A DNA stretch of 64,000 nt from Variovorax terrae (GTDB taxonomy: Bacteria; Pseudomonadota; Gammaproteobacteria; Burkholderiales; Burkholderiaceae_C). The notes below the pieces were generated by a model, which had not been told where the DNA came from, made no database searches, and was given only the letters and a program-made list of their open reading frames with translations. Position numbers and translations under genes: made by a program. The stretch covers positions 2,790,001-2,854,000 of the forward strand of contig NZ_JALGBI010000001.1 in assembly GCF_022809125.1 (NCBI RefSeq), read 5' to 3'. Positions 36,403 through 45,131 of this stretch are shown here, in pieces (the first letter of the stretch is position 1; each line of letters opens with the position of its first letter).

Positions 36403-37983
36403 TCAGGCCGGCTCGCTGCCGGCGCCTGCGCCCTCGCCGCCGCCCGGCTTGCGCCGGCGGCGGCGGCGCTTGCGGGCCGGTGCGTCACCTTCGGTGGCGG
36501 GCGGCTCGCCGGCCTCTGGCGCCGGGCCGGCAGCGGGGTCGGCAGGCACACGGTGCACGCGGGGTTCACGCGGCTCGCGAGGTTCGCGCGCCGCCCTGGC
36601 CGGCGCCCGGGGCTGCCCGGCCTTGGCCTGCTGCACCAGGTCCTCGCGCCCGGCGTCGCTGGCGGTGCTGAACTCCTGCCACCAGTCGGCCAGCGCCTCG
36701 TCCACTTCGCCGGCATCGGCGCGCAGGCGCATGAAGTCGAAGCCGGCGCGAAAGCGCGGCTGATCCACCAGGCTGAACGGCGTGCTGCCGGTGCGCTTCT
36801 CGAAGCGCGGCTGCATCATCCAGATTTCGCGCATGTCGGCGGCCAGCTTGCCTCGGCCCGAGACGTCGCCGATGCGGGCGTTGAACACGTCGTCGATCGC
36901 GTCCTGCAGCGCGGGGAACGAATGCTGGCGCTGCTTGAGGCGCGCCGCCCAGCCGTCGCGCACGTCGGCCCACAGCACGCAGGCCAGCAGGAAGCTCGGC
37001 GCCACCGGCTTGCCCTCGCCGACGCGGCGGTCGGTGTCCTGCAGCGCGGCCTTCACGAAGGTCTGCTCGGCACGCTCCACCACCACGTCCAGCAGCGGGT
37101 AGATGCCGCGCGCCAGGCCCAGCTTCTTGAGCTGCTCGATGGTGGCCAGCGCATGGCCGGTCTGCAGCAGCTTGAGCATCTCGTCGAACAGCCGGCTCTG
37201 CGGCACATCGGCCAGCAGCGCCTGCGACTCGACCAGCGGCGCGGCGGTCTTGGCCTCGAGCTTGAAGCCCAGCGGGCTGAGCTTGGCGGCGAAGCGCACG
37301 GCGCGGATGATGCGCACCGGGTCTTCACGGTAGCGCGCCACCGGGTCGCCGATCATGCGCAGCGTCTTCTTCTTGGCGTCCTTGATGCCGCCGTGGTAGT
37401 CGACCACGATCTGCGTCTCGGGGTCGTAGTACATGGCATTGATGGTGAAGTCGCGCCGCGTGGCGTCTTCGTCCTGCGGGCCCCAGACGTTGTCGCGCAG
37501 CACGCGGCCGCTCGAATCCACCGCGTGCTTCATGCCGGCGAGTTCGCTCTTGCTGGTCTTCTCGTTGCCGGCCACCTGCTCGGCCGCCGCATTGTCGAGG
37601 TAGGCGCGGAAGGTGGACACCTCGATCACCTCGTGCTCGCGGCCGCGGCCGTAGACCACGTGCACGATGCGAAAGCGCCGCCCGATGATGAAGGCGCGGC
37701 GGAACAGGCCCTTGACCTGCTCGGGCGTGGCCTTGGTGGCCACGTCGAAATCCTTGGGCTTCAGGCCCAGCAGCAGGTCGCGCACGGCGCCGCCGACGAT
37801 GTAGGCCTCATGGCCGGCCTGCTTGAGGGTGTGCACCACGTTGAGCGCGCGTTCGTCCACCAGCGCCGGGTCGATGCCGTGCACGTCGGGGCCGATTTCC
37901 TCGCGCTTGCCGAACCTGGGCGCCTTGCCCCTGGAAGCCGCTGCGGTCTTGCCCAGCAGCTTGTCGATGAATTTTTTGATCAT
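36403..37983 (-). CDS. pcnB: Poly(A) polymerase I
   Basis: A 526-residue nucleotidyltransferase that adds 3' poly(A) tails to promote RNA decay. VGGAVRDLLLGLKPKDFDVA is the NTP-binding head with the D-x-D pair, TRRDFTINAMYYDP holds the next conserved residues, and VRIIRAVRFAAKL follows. The C-terminus ends in an Arg-rich tail (KRRRRRRKPGGGEG), probably for RNA binding. Confidence 0.95.
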   Translation of the reverse strand: MIKKFIDKLLGKTAAASRGKAPRFGKREEIGPDVHGIDPALVDERALNVVHTLKQAGHEAYIVGGAVRDLLLGLKPKDFDVATKATPEQVKGLFRRAFIIGRRFRIVHVVYGRGREHEVIEVSTFRAYLDNAAAEQVAGNEKTSKSELAGMKHAVDSSGRVLRDNVWGPQDEDATRRDFTINAMYYDPETQIVVDYHGGIKDAKKKTLRMIGDPVARYREDPVRIIRAVRFAAKLSPLGFKLEAKTAAPLVESQALLADVPQSRLFDEMLKLLQTGHALATIEQLKKLGLARGIYPLLDVVVERAEQTFVKAALQDTDRRVGEGKPVAPSFLLACVLWADVRDGWAARLKQRQHSFPALQDAIDDVFNARIGDVSGRGKLAADMREIWMMQPRFEKRTGSTPFSLVDQPRFRAGFDFMRLRADAGEVDEALADWWQEFSTASDAGREDLVQQAKAGQPRAPARAAREPREPREPRVHRVPADPAAGPAPEAGEPPATEGDAPARKRRRRRRKPGGGEGAGAGSEPA

Positions 37984-38039
37984 GAAACTTTGAAAGGCTG
38001 GCTGCCATGGGCCCGGGCAGGTCCGGACAGGCCGCGTCC

Positions 38040-38729
38040 TCAGCTGATTTTAGGAAACAGGTCCAGTATGCGCCATCCGCGCCCGGCGGCCACGGCGCGC
38101 AGCCGGTCGTCGGGGTTGGTGGCCACCGGATGGTCCACCTTCTCCATCAGGGCCAGGTCGTTGATGGAATCGGTGTAGAAAGTGCTCTCCACGTCGCGCC
38201 AGCCCAGGCCGCGCGCCGCCAGCCATTGTTCCACGCGGGCCACCTTCCCCTCGCGGGCCGAGGGAACGCCCCGGATTTCGCCGTTGATCCAGCCGTCGGG
38301 GCCGCGCTCCAGCTCCACGGCGATCAGTTCGTCCACGCCGAAGGCGCCGGCGATCGGGCGGGTGACGAATTCGTTGGTGGCGGTGACGATCACCACCGCG
38401 TCGCCGGCCTGCTGGTGCCGGCGCACCAGCGCCAGCGCCTCGGGCCGGATGGCAGGCCGCACCACCGTGTCCATGAAGCGGTCGTGCGCCTGGGCCGCGT
38501 TGGCAGCGCCCTGCTGGCGCAGCGCGTCCGTGGCAAAGCGCACATAGTCGTGGATGTCGAGGGTGCCGGCCTTGTAGTGGGCAAAGAACTCGTCGTTGCG
38601 CTGCGCGAACGCCACCGGGTCGGTCCAGCCGATGGTGGTGGTGAACACGCCCCAGGCGTAGTCGGAATCGATCGGCAGCAGCGTGTGGTCGAGGTCGAAC
38701 AGCGCCAGTGTCAGTTTGCCTTGGCTCAC
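38040..38729 (-). CDS. HAD-IB family phosphatase (SerB-like)
   Basis: A 229-residue HAD hydrolase. Motif I is LFDLDHTLLPIDSD, motif II VVIVTATNEF, and motif IV FYTDSINDLALMEKV. Such proteins dephosphorylate phosphoserine, histidinol phosphate or phospholipid heads; the substrate is open. The GTG start overlaps the hda stop (GTGA), so translation is coupled to hda. Homologues often lie next to hda in Burkholderiales. Confidence 0.9.
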   Translation of the reverse strand: MSQGKLTLALFDLDHTLLPIDSDYAWGVFTTTIGWTDPVAFAQRNDEFFAHYKAGTLDIHDYVRFATDALRQQGAANAAQAHDRFMDTVVRPAIRPEALALVRRHQQAGDAVVIVTATNEFVTRPIAGAFGVDELIAVELERGPDGWINGEIRGVPSAREGKVARVEQWLAARGLGWRDVESTFYTDSINDLALMEKVDHPVATNPDDRLRAVAAGRGWRILDLFPKIS

Positions 38730-39400
38730 TCGTTCTCCAGCATCGATTTGATCAACGGAATGGTGATGGCGCGCTTGGTCTGCAGCGCATAGCCGTCGAG
38801 CTGGTCCAGCAGCTGCATCAGGCTGCCCAGGTCGCGCGAGAAGCGCGTGAGCATGAAATCCATCACCTCGTCGCCCAGGAACACGCCGCGCGCATCGGCC
38901 TCCTGGCGCAGCACCGCGCGGCGCTCGGGCTCGCTGAGCACCTGCAGGTGGAACACATGGCCCCAGCCCAGCCGGGTGCGCAGGTCCTCGCGCAGCCTGA
39001 GGTCGGCCGGCGGCAGCTCGCCCGCGGCCAGCACCCAGCGCTGGTGCGTCTGCGCGTTGACGAACCAGTTGAAGGCGGTGTGCTGCTGCACGGCGGTGTA
39101 CAGGTGCACCTCGTCCAGCAGCACGGCGGCCCAGGCCTCGTTGAACTCGGGCGGCTCGTGCGTGCCGGCGTCCAGCCAGCCCACCGTGGCGCCCTGCTCG
39201 CGCAGGGCCTCGCGGGCGGCCTTGAGCAGGTGCGTCTTGCCGCTGCCGCCGGCGCCCCACAGGTAGGTGGGCACCGGCGAGCGCGTCGGATTGCCCGCCC
39301 ACAGCTGCAGGTGCTTCAGGGCGGCCTCGTTCGGGCCGGCGAAAAAACGGGACAGCGTCGGCCCCGTGGCCAGCCCGATGTCGAGTGCGATCTGTTTCAT
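38726..39400 (-). CDS. hda: DnaA regulatory inactivator Hda
   Basis: A 224-residue DnaA-like AAA protein that with the sliding clamp converts DnaA-ATP to DnaA-ADP. The N-terminus MKQIALDIGLATGPTLSRF contains the clamp-binding motif; WGAGGSGKTHLLKA is Walker A and VLLDEVHLY Walker B. Start ATG 39400 is chosen because it opens the family N-terminus. It follows the AI-2E family gene on the same strand. Confidence 0.94.
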   Translation of the reverse strand: MKQIALDIGLATGPTLSRFFAGPNEAALKHLQLWAGNPTRSPVPTYLWGAGGSGKTHLLKAAREALREQGATVGWLDAGTHEPPEFNEAWAAVLLDEVHLYTAVQQHTAFNWFVNAQTHQRWVLAAGELPPADLRLREDLRTRLGWGHVFHLQVLSEPERRAVLRQEADARGVFLGDEVMDFMLTRFSRDLGSLMQLLDQLDGYALQTKRAITIPLIKSMLENE

Positions 39401-39433
39401 GCCCGCCAACGTCGTCTTCCAGTCACCCTGCAC

Positions 39434-40504
39434 TCAGCCCTGGTACAGCCGGCTGGCCATGTAGCCGGCCTGCAGGCGGCGCACCGCCACCAGTAGCACG
39501 GCGCTGGCCGGCAGCGCCACCAGCACGCCGACGAAGCCGAACAGCTGGCCGAAGGCCAGCAGGGCAAAAATCACCACCAGCGGGTGCAGGCCGATGCGCT
39601 CACCCACCAGGCGCGGCGTGAGGTAAAGGCTCTCGATCACCTGGCCCAGGCCGTAGACCACGGCCACCATGACCACCGCCTTGAGCGAGGCGAACTGCAG
39701 CAGCCCGGCCAGCGTGGCCAGCGTCAGGCCCAGCCCGAAGCCCAGGTACGGCACGAACACCGCCAGGCCCGTGAAAACGCCGACCGGCAGGGCCACGTCC
39801 AGCCCGAACAGGGCCAGGCCGACGCTGTAGAACACCGCCAGCGTGAGCATCACCAGCAACTGGCCGCGCAGGTACTGGCCGAGCACCAGGTCCGCTTCCT
39901 GGGTGAAATTCTCGTAAGGCCCGCGCAGGCGCACCGGCACCAGCGCCTGCACGCGGCCGACGAACGAGTCCCAGTCCATCAGCAGGTAGAACAGCGCCAC
40001 CGGAATCAGCACCGCGTTGCCGATCACGGCCAGCGCCACGCTGCCGCCGAGCTTGAGCGAGGACATCAGCGAGCCGAAGGCGTCCTCGAAATTGGCATTG
40101 AGGTACTTGAGCACGAACGTCTTGATGCTGGCCACGTCGAGCGACACCTTGAAGCCGTACTGCGCCAGCCACGGCGACAGCCAGGCGTTGAGCCGGTCGG
40201 CCAGGATCGGCACCTGCTCGCGCATCAGCGGCAGCTCCTTGGCCAGGATGGGCACGATCAGCAGCAGCACGCTCAGCAGCGCCACGATGAACAGCAGCTC
40301 GACCAGCAGCACGGCCACCACGCGCGGTATCCGCCCGCGGCCCAGGTCGTCCAGCCAGTTGACCAGCGGCGTGAGCGCATAGGCCAGCACTGCCGCCACC
40401 ACGAAGGGCGTGAGCACCGGCCCGAGCAGCCACAGCACGAGCGCCACCAGCATGGCGATCAGGCCCCAGGCGGCGGCGCGTTTTTGAGCGGTGGTGAATT
40501 CCAT
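39434..40504 (-). CDS. AI-2E family transporter
   Basis: A 356-residue membrane protein with about eight transmembrane helices and a large periplasmic loop in the first half (WLSPWLAQYGFKVSLDVAS). FLYLTPRLVGERIGLHP-like LYLTPRLVGERIGLHPL and VFVPYLGFG are hallmarks of the PerM/TqsA family. The name does not prove autoinducer transport; members include Na+/H+ antiporters. ATG 40504 is chosen at MEFTTAQKRAAAW. Confidence 0.9.
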   Translation of the reverse strand: MEFTTAQKRAAAWGLIAMLVALVLWLLGPVLTPFVVAAVLAYALTPLVNWLDDLGRGRIPRVVAVLLVELLFIVALLSVLLLIVPILAKELPLMREQVPILADRLNAWLSPWLAQYGFKVSLDVASIKTFVLKYLNANFEDAFGSLMSSLKLGGSVALAVIGNAVLIPVALFYLLMDWDSFVGRVQALVPVRLRGPYENFTQEADLVLGQYLRGQLLVMLTLAVFYSVGLALFGLDVALPVGVFTGLAVFVPYLGFGLGLTLATLAGLLQFASLKAVVMVAVVYGLGQVIESLYLTPRLVGERIGLHPLVVIFALLAFGQLFGFVGVLVALPASAVLLVAVRRLQAGYMASRLYQG

Positions 40505-40694
40505 GCGGTGGTTGGGGGGCGGCCCTTGAAGCCAAGGGGCAAATTCTATCGGGCCGGGCGGCCTCATCCGGCCGGCCAGACGCCGGGAACCCTTCCATCG
40601 CCCCGATTCCGCCGGTGCGGACACCGGCCTCGGCGGTTTTGAGGCGCACCGCGCGCCCGGCCAGCTCCGTCCGGTGAGGCGAAAAGGCCGGGCC

Positions 40695-40740
40695 GGCGGG
40701 CCGTCAGGCGGGCCGTCAGGCGGGCCGTCAGGCGGGCCGC
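40695..40740 (+). repeat. 12-bp tandem repeat across a stop codon
   Basis: GGCGGGCCGTCA is repeated almost four times. On the minus strand each unit reads CGG CCC GCC TGA, that is Arg-Pro-Ala-stop, so the last three codons and the stop of the FAH gene are repeated. Confidence 0.9.
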
Positions 40741-41636
40741 ATCACCGTATTGACCAGCTTGCCGATGTTCTCGATCTCGCATTCGACCACGTCGCCCGGC
40801 TGCAGGTAGCGGCCGTCGGCCACGCCGCAGCCCGAGGGCGTGCCGGTGGCGATGACGTCGCCGGGGTACAGCGTCATGGCGCGCGAGATGTTGGCGATGA
40901 GTTCGGGAATCCTGAAGATCATCTGCTGCGTCGACGCGTTCTGCCGCACTTCGCCGTTGACCCGGCAGACGATCTGCAGCGGATAGGGATCGGGCAACTC
41001 GTCGGCCAGGGCGATGGCCGGGCCCAGCGGGCAGGAGCGGTCCAGGCTCTTACCCTGCAGCCAGTTCTGGCCGTAGCGCCCGGTCAGGGTCGGCGCGGCC
41101 TCGTTGGCCTGCAGCTCGCGGTAGCTGATGTCGTTGCAGATGGTGTAGCCGGCCACATGGCCGTAGGCGTCGGCTGCCGGGATGTCGCGGCCCTCGCGGC
41201 CGATGATGACGGCCAGCTCCACCTCGTAGTCCAGCTTGTGCGAGAAATCGTGGCCGCAGATCGGGTCGCCGTGGGCCACGGTCGTGCCGGGCAGCTTGGT
41301 GAAGAAAAAGGGCTGCTCGGGCGGGATGAGCTTGCCCTCGGCGCCATGGTCGGCATAGTTGACGACATGGGCCAGGATCTTGGAGCCGGGCTCGATGGGC
41401 GCCAGCAGCTTCACCGCCTCCAGCGGCAGGCTGCGGGCCCGGCCGGCCACGGCCAGTTGCCTGGCGGCGCGCTGCGCCGGGTCGCCGCCGGCCAGGAACA
41501 GCCGCAGGTCGCGGAACCAGGGCGCCATCCAGTCCAGGCCGCTTTCGCAGGCCGCGACCGCGAGGTCGACGACGCGGTCCTGTTCGATCACGCAGACGTG
41601 AGGGCCGGCCACCGTGGCCATGCGCGCTATTTTCAT
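40728..41636 (-). CDS. Fumarylacetoacetate hydrolase (FAH) family protein
   Basis: A 302-residue FAH-fold protein. The C-terminal catalytic domain shows DYEVELAVIIGREGRDI (metal Glu pair), YTICNDISYRELQ (metal Asp) and ATGTPSGCGV. Members hydrolyse acylpyruvates, isomerise 2-hydroxyhepta-dienedioates or decarboxylate oxaloacetate. Next to a tartrate dehydratase-like gene, whose product would be oxaloacetate, an oxaloacetate decarboxylase role is attractive but unproven. It lies 82 bases after the enolase gene on the same strand. Confidence 0.88.
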   Translation of the reverse strand: MKIARMATVAGPHVCVIEQDRVVDLAVAACESGLDWMAPWFRDLRLFLAGGDPAQRAARQLAVAGRARSLPLEAVKLLAPIEPGSKILAHVVNYADHGAEGKLIPPEQPFFFTKLPGTTVAHGDPICGHDFSHKLDYEVELAVIIGREGRDIPAADAYGHVAGYTICNDISYRELQANEAAPTLTGRYGQNWLQGKSLDRSCPLGPAIALADELPDPYPLQIVCRVNGEVRQNASTQQMIFRIPELIANISRAMTLYPGDVIATGTPSGCGVADGRYLQPGDVVECEIENIGKLVNTVMRPA

Positions 41637-41718
41637 ACCCGTTCCTTGAGTTGTTGGATGGTTGGTTGGATGGAGAGCGGCCCGGGGCCGGGGCCGCGAC
41701 AGGGGCGCCGGGCCGCCC

Positions 41719-42885
41719 TCAGGCGGCGAGGTCCCGCATCACCTCGTACAGGGCCGGCTGCCGCTCGAAGCCGATGCCCGGGGTCTCGGGCAGGCTGGCC
41801 TGGCCGTCGGCGATCCGGACTTCGTCGCTGAAGCCGCTGAAGAGGCCGAAGGTGTCCGGATACGACTCGCAGGCCCCCAGCCCGAGGCCGCCCGCGAGAT
41901 GCAGGCACATCATGTTGCCGCCGTGCGGGTACAGGGACTGGCGCGTGAAGCCGTGCGCCTCGGCCACGGCGACCACCTTCAGGTACTCGGTGATGCCGAA
42001 GGCCAGCGGCGGGTCGATCTGGATGATGTCGCGGTCGGGGCGAAAGCCGCCGTAGGTGAGGAAATGATCGAGTTCGAGCGCGCAGGCCATGTTCTCGCCG
42101 GTGGCCAGCGGCCCCTCGTAGGCCTGCGCCAGCGCGGCATAGGTTCCGTACTCGAGCGAATCGCAGGGCTCCTCGAACCAGCGCAGGCCGTAGGGCGAGA
42201 TGGCCCGGGCGTAGGCGTGCGCCGCCTCGTGACCGAAGGAGCAGCTGGCGTCGACGGCCAGGTTGCGACCCTCCCCCATCACGCTCAGGATGGCCTCGAT
42301 GCGCCGGCAATCCTGGGCCACCGGCAGGCCGCCGACCTTCATCTTGACCATGGTGTAGCCGGCCTCGCGGTGGCGCGCCATCTCGGCCCTGAGATCGTCC
42401 GCGGTCTGCCCGGGAAAGTACCAGCCACCGCCGACATAGGTGGGAACGCGCTCGCGCACCGCCCCGCCGCTGTAGCGCTCGGCCAGCAGCCGGTGCAGGG
42501 GCTGCTGCGCGACCTTGGCCACGAGATCCCACACGGCCACGTCGACCGTGCCCATCGGGATCGCGCGCTCGGCATAGCCGCCGCGCCGCTCGCGGTGCTG
42601 GCCGCAGGCCATGATGGCGGCCGGATCGAAATTCTCGCCCGCCTCGTCCAGCAGGCTGTCCGGATCGGCCGCCAGGATGCGCGGCGCGATGCGCTCGCGG
42701 ATCTGCTCGCCGCAGGCGTAGCGCCCGAAGGAGTTGAAGGCGTAGCCCACCAGGGGCCGGCCCTCGTGGATCACGTCCGACACCACCGCGACCACGGTGG
42801 TGGTCATCTGGCTGAAATCGGACCGGGCGTTGGACAGCCGCGTCTGCAAGGGGACGGCGCGCTCGACGATGCGGGTGATGCGCAT
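41719..42885 (-). CDS. Enolase-superfamily dehydratase, D-tartrate dehydratase-like
   Basis: A 388-residue mandelate-racemase type enzyme. The barrel carries TMVKMKVGG (KxK base), NLAVDAS, WFEEP and ATGEN as metal ligands, and YPHGGNMM with the second catalytic His. The N-terminal capping domain SDFSQMTTTVVAVVSDV and FNSFGRYACGEQIRERIAPR is, as I recall it, very close to Bradyrhizobium D(-)-tartrate dehydratase. It would convert D-tartrate to oxaloacetate. It starts 3 bases after the stop of the binding protein gene and is thus co-transcribed with it. Confidence 0.85.
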   Translation of the reverse strand: MRITRIVERAVPLQTRLSNARSDFSQMTTTVVAVVSDVIHEGRPLVGYAFNSFGRYACGEQIRERIAPRILAADPDSLLDEAGENFDPAAIMACGQHRERRGGYAERAIPMGTVDVAVWDLVAKVAQQPLHRLLAERYSGGAVRERVPTYVGGGWYFPGQTADDLRAEMARHREAGYTMVKMKVGGLPVAQDCRRIEAILSVMGEGRNLAVDASCSFGHEAAHAYARAISPYGLRWFEEPCDSLEYGTYAALAQAYEGPLATGENMACALELDHFLTYGGFRPDRDIIQIDPPLAFGITEYLKVVAVAEAHGFTRQSLYPHGGNMMCLHLAGGLGLGACESYPDTFGLFSGFSDEVRIADGQASLPETPGIGFERQPALYEVMRDLAA

Positions 42886-42888
42886 GGC

Positions 42889-43869
42889 TTATTCGGCGGT
42901 GGCGCCCGAGGCCTTGACCGCGGCCGCGAACTTGTTCATCTGCTGCTGCACGAACACCACGCTCTGCGGATGCGGCACGACCGTGCGCTCGAAGGCGCTC
43001 TCGGCCAGCCTGGCCTGCATGTCCGGCCCCTCCAGGGCCTTGCCGATCGCCTCGACCAGCCGGTCGTGGCGCTCCTTCGGCAAGCCCTTGGGCGCCGCGA
43101 CCACCCACAGCGAGACCGCGTCGACACTGGGGTAGCCGGCCTCGGCGAACGAGGGCACCTCGGGCATCAGCGGCGAGCGGCGGTTGCCCGTCACGGCGAT
43201 CGGCGCGAGCACGCCGGTGCGCACCTGCTGGACCACCAGCCCCGGCAGCGAGAACATCATGTCGACCTGGCCGCCCAGCAGGTCGGCGGTGGCCGGGCCG
43301 GCCCCCTTGTAGGGAACGTGCAACAGCTTGATGCCGGCGGCCGTCTTGAAGGTCTCGCCGTGCAGGTGGATGACGGTGCCGGCGCCGGCCGAAGCGAAGT
43401 TGAGCTGGTCGGGATTGGCCTTGGCCTGGGCCACGATCTCGGCCACCGTTCTCGCCTTGACGCGCCGGGCATTCACCACCAGCACGCCCGTGGCCGTGGC
43501 CACCACCGAGAGGAAGTCGAAGTCGCGCAGGCTGTCATAGGGCAGCTTGGCGTACAGGCTCGGATTGATCGCGAAGGCGGTGTCCAGCAGGCCCAGGGTG
43601 TAGCCGTCGGGCTGGGCCCGCGCCACCACGCCGGTGCCGATGGTGCTGCCGGCGCCGCCGTTGTTCTCGATGACGACCTGCTGCCCGAGCACCGTGCCCA
43701 GGCGCTGCGCCAGCATGCGGCCGAGCAGGTCGGTGCTGCCCCCCGGCCCGTAGGGCACGATCATGCGTATCGGCCGGCTCGGGTAGTCGTCGGCGGCGAA
43801 GGCCCCGGTTGCCGCACCGCACATGGCGATGCACAGGGCGGCCCCCAGGCGGCGCAGCAAAGAGTCCAT
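42889..43869 (-). CDS. Bug/TctC family periplasmic binding protein
   Basis: A 326-residue protein with a signal peptide (cleavage after GAFA). PSRPIRMIVPYGPGGSTDLL and PDGYTLGLLDTAFAINPSLY are the Bug family signatures that bind carboxylate ligands. It probably captures a dicarboxylic or hydroxy acid, likely tartrate by context. No TctA/TctB membrane genes are near, so it would need transport partners elsewhere, as is common for Bug proteins in this family. Confidence 0.92.
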   Translation of the reverse strand: MDSLLRRLGAALCIAMCGAATGAFAADDYPSRPIRMIVPYGPGGSTDLLGRMLAQRLGTVLGQQVVIENNGGAGSTIGTGVVARAQPDGYTLGLLDTAFAINPSLYAKLPYDSLRDFDFLSVVATATGVLVVNARRVKARTVAEIVAQAKANPDQLNFASAGAGTVIHLHGETFKTAAGIKLLHVPYKGAGPATADLLGGQVDMMFSLPGLVVQQVRTGVLAPIAVTGNRRSPLMPEVPSFAEAGYPSVDAVSLWVVAAPKGLPKERHDRLVEAIGKALEGPDMQARLAESAFERTVVPHPQSVVFVQQQMNKFAAAVKASGATAE

Positions 43870-43994
43870 GGAATCCCCTTGTCAAATGGCCGGCAGGAGC
43901 GGTTCGTTCGCGGGCCGGTGCTGAAAAGTATAGGAAGCGGGCCGCGCGAAGAACATGGACTGGATTGGCCGCAATTTGGATTTTTTTGGTGCGC

Positions 43995-44972
43995 CTATGC
44001 GGGGGGCGGCGCGCCGCCGCCTTTCGCCCCGGCGCTGCGGTAGCCGCTCGGGCTCATGCCCTGCAGCCGGCGGAAGCGCCGGGCGAAATAGGCCTCGTCC
44101 TGGAAGCCGACGCGGGCGGCGATCTCGGCGATCGGCCGGCTCGAGCCCAGCAGCAGCCGGCAGGCCAGGTCCATGCGCTGGTCGGTCAGGATGTCCACGA
44201 AGGTGCGGCCCGTTTCCTTCTTCAGCAGATGGGCCAGGTAGTTCGTCGAGAGGAAGGCGGCCGCGGCGGCATCGGCCAGCGTGATCGGCTCGCCCAGGTG
44301 CTCGCGCATGTAGCGGCTCACCCGCGCCAGCGAAGCGCGGCGGCTGCCGCGCAGCGTGTTGGCCTGCGCCAGCGCCTGCAGTTCGTCCTGGTGGCGCCGG
44401 CACACCAGGCCGATCAGGCGGAACAGGTCGGCGCGGATGAATTCCGTGGCGTAGAAGCCGCCGCCGCGGTGCTCGGCCTGCAGGCGCAGGCACAGCTCGC
44501 GCACCGCCGCGAGATCGGCGCCGCCGAGCACGAAATCCAGGTGCTCCTGGAACAGGAAGGGCGCCAGCTCGGGCATCGCGCTGATCGGCACCTCCTCGAG
44601 TTCCAGCGCGTCCACGCGCGAGCCGGGCCTCAGGAAGTCATGCCTGAAATTGATGACGAAGAATTCGGCGGGCTCGGCATGGCGCAGGCAATGGACCCGG
44701 AACGGCATGATGAAGCTCAGCGTGCCGGGAACGATCGGCCGGGTCACGGCGCCGAGCACATGCTCGGTGCGGCCTGCGAAGTTCACGTAGATCTGGAAAT
44801 ACTCGTGGCGGTGCAGCGGCGGCTGGCCGACGGCGGTCGCCTGGTCGCGGATCCAGAATGGACTGCGCGGCAGGAAGTCGTCGTTGCGGTTGATCAGTGC
44901 GGCAGACACCGGTGGTCGAGAGCCCGTGGCAAGGAGAATGGCGCACGCGCGGCGCGGGCGGCGGGCCAGCAT
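43995..44972 (-). CDS. AraC family transcriptional regulator
   Basis: A regulator of about 325 residues with an N-terminal cupin-like sensor domain (PLHRHEYFQIYVNFAGRTEH) and a C-terminal double HTH: ITLADAAAAAFLSTNYLAHL and PIAEIAARVGFQDEAYFARR, ending SPSGYR. It lies 125 bases upstream of the binding protein gene in the same direction and most likely activates the tartrate cluster. The start is uncertain (ATG 44972 or GTG 44909, neither with a good ribosome site). Confidence 0.9.
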   Translation of the reverse strand: MLARRPRRACAILLATGSRPPVSAALINRNDDFLPRSPFWIRDQATAVGQPPLHRHEYFQIYVNFAGRTEHVLGAVTRPIVPGTLSFIMPFRVHCLRHAEPAEFFVINFRHDFLRPGSRVDALELEEVPISAMPELAPFLFQEHLDFVLGGADLAAVRELCLRLQAEHRGGGFYATEFIRADLFRLIGLVCRRHQDELQALAQANTLRGSRRASLARVSRYMREHLGEPITLADAAAAAFLSTNYLAHLLKKETGRTFVDILTDQRMDLACRLLLGSSRPIAEIAARVGFQDEAYFARRFRRLQGMSPSGYRSAGAKGGGAPPPA

Positions 44973-45037
44973 AGCGCATCGCGCGCCCACTCCGCAACGG
45001 ATCGGGCCCGCGGCGCGCCGCGGCCTCCGCACTGGTT

Positions 45038-45112
45038 TGCTACAAAAATACTAGCACCCGATGACCGCAGGACCTGGACTTCCGGCCCTTTTTGCATCAA
45101 ACTGCAACTCTC
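45038..45112 (+). repeat. Dispersed repeat copy between the AraC and ParA genes
   Basis: GCTACAAAAATACTAGC, GATGACCGC, ACCTGGAC and TTTTTGCATCAAA follow the family consensus. It lies in the divergent gap of 159 bases and probably overlaps the ParA promoter. Confidence 0.6.
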
Positions 45113-45131
45113 CCCAGGTTTTGGAGCCCTC

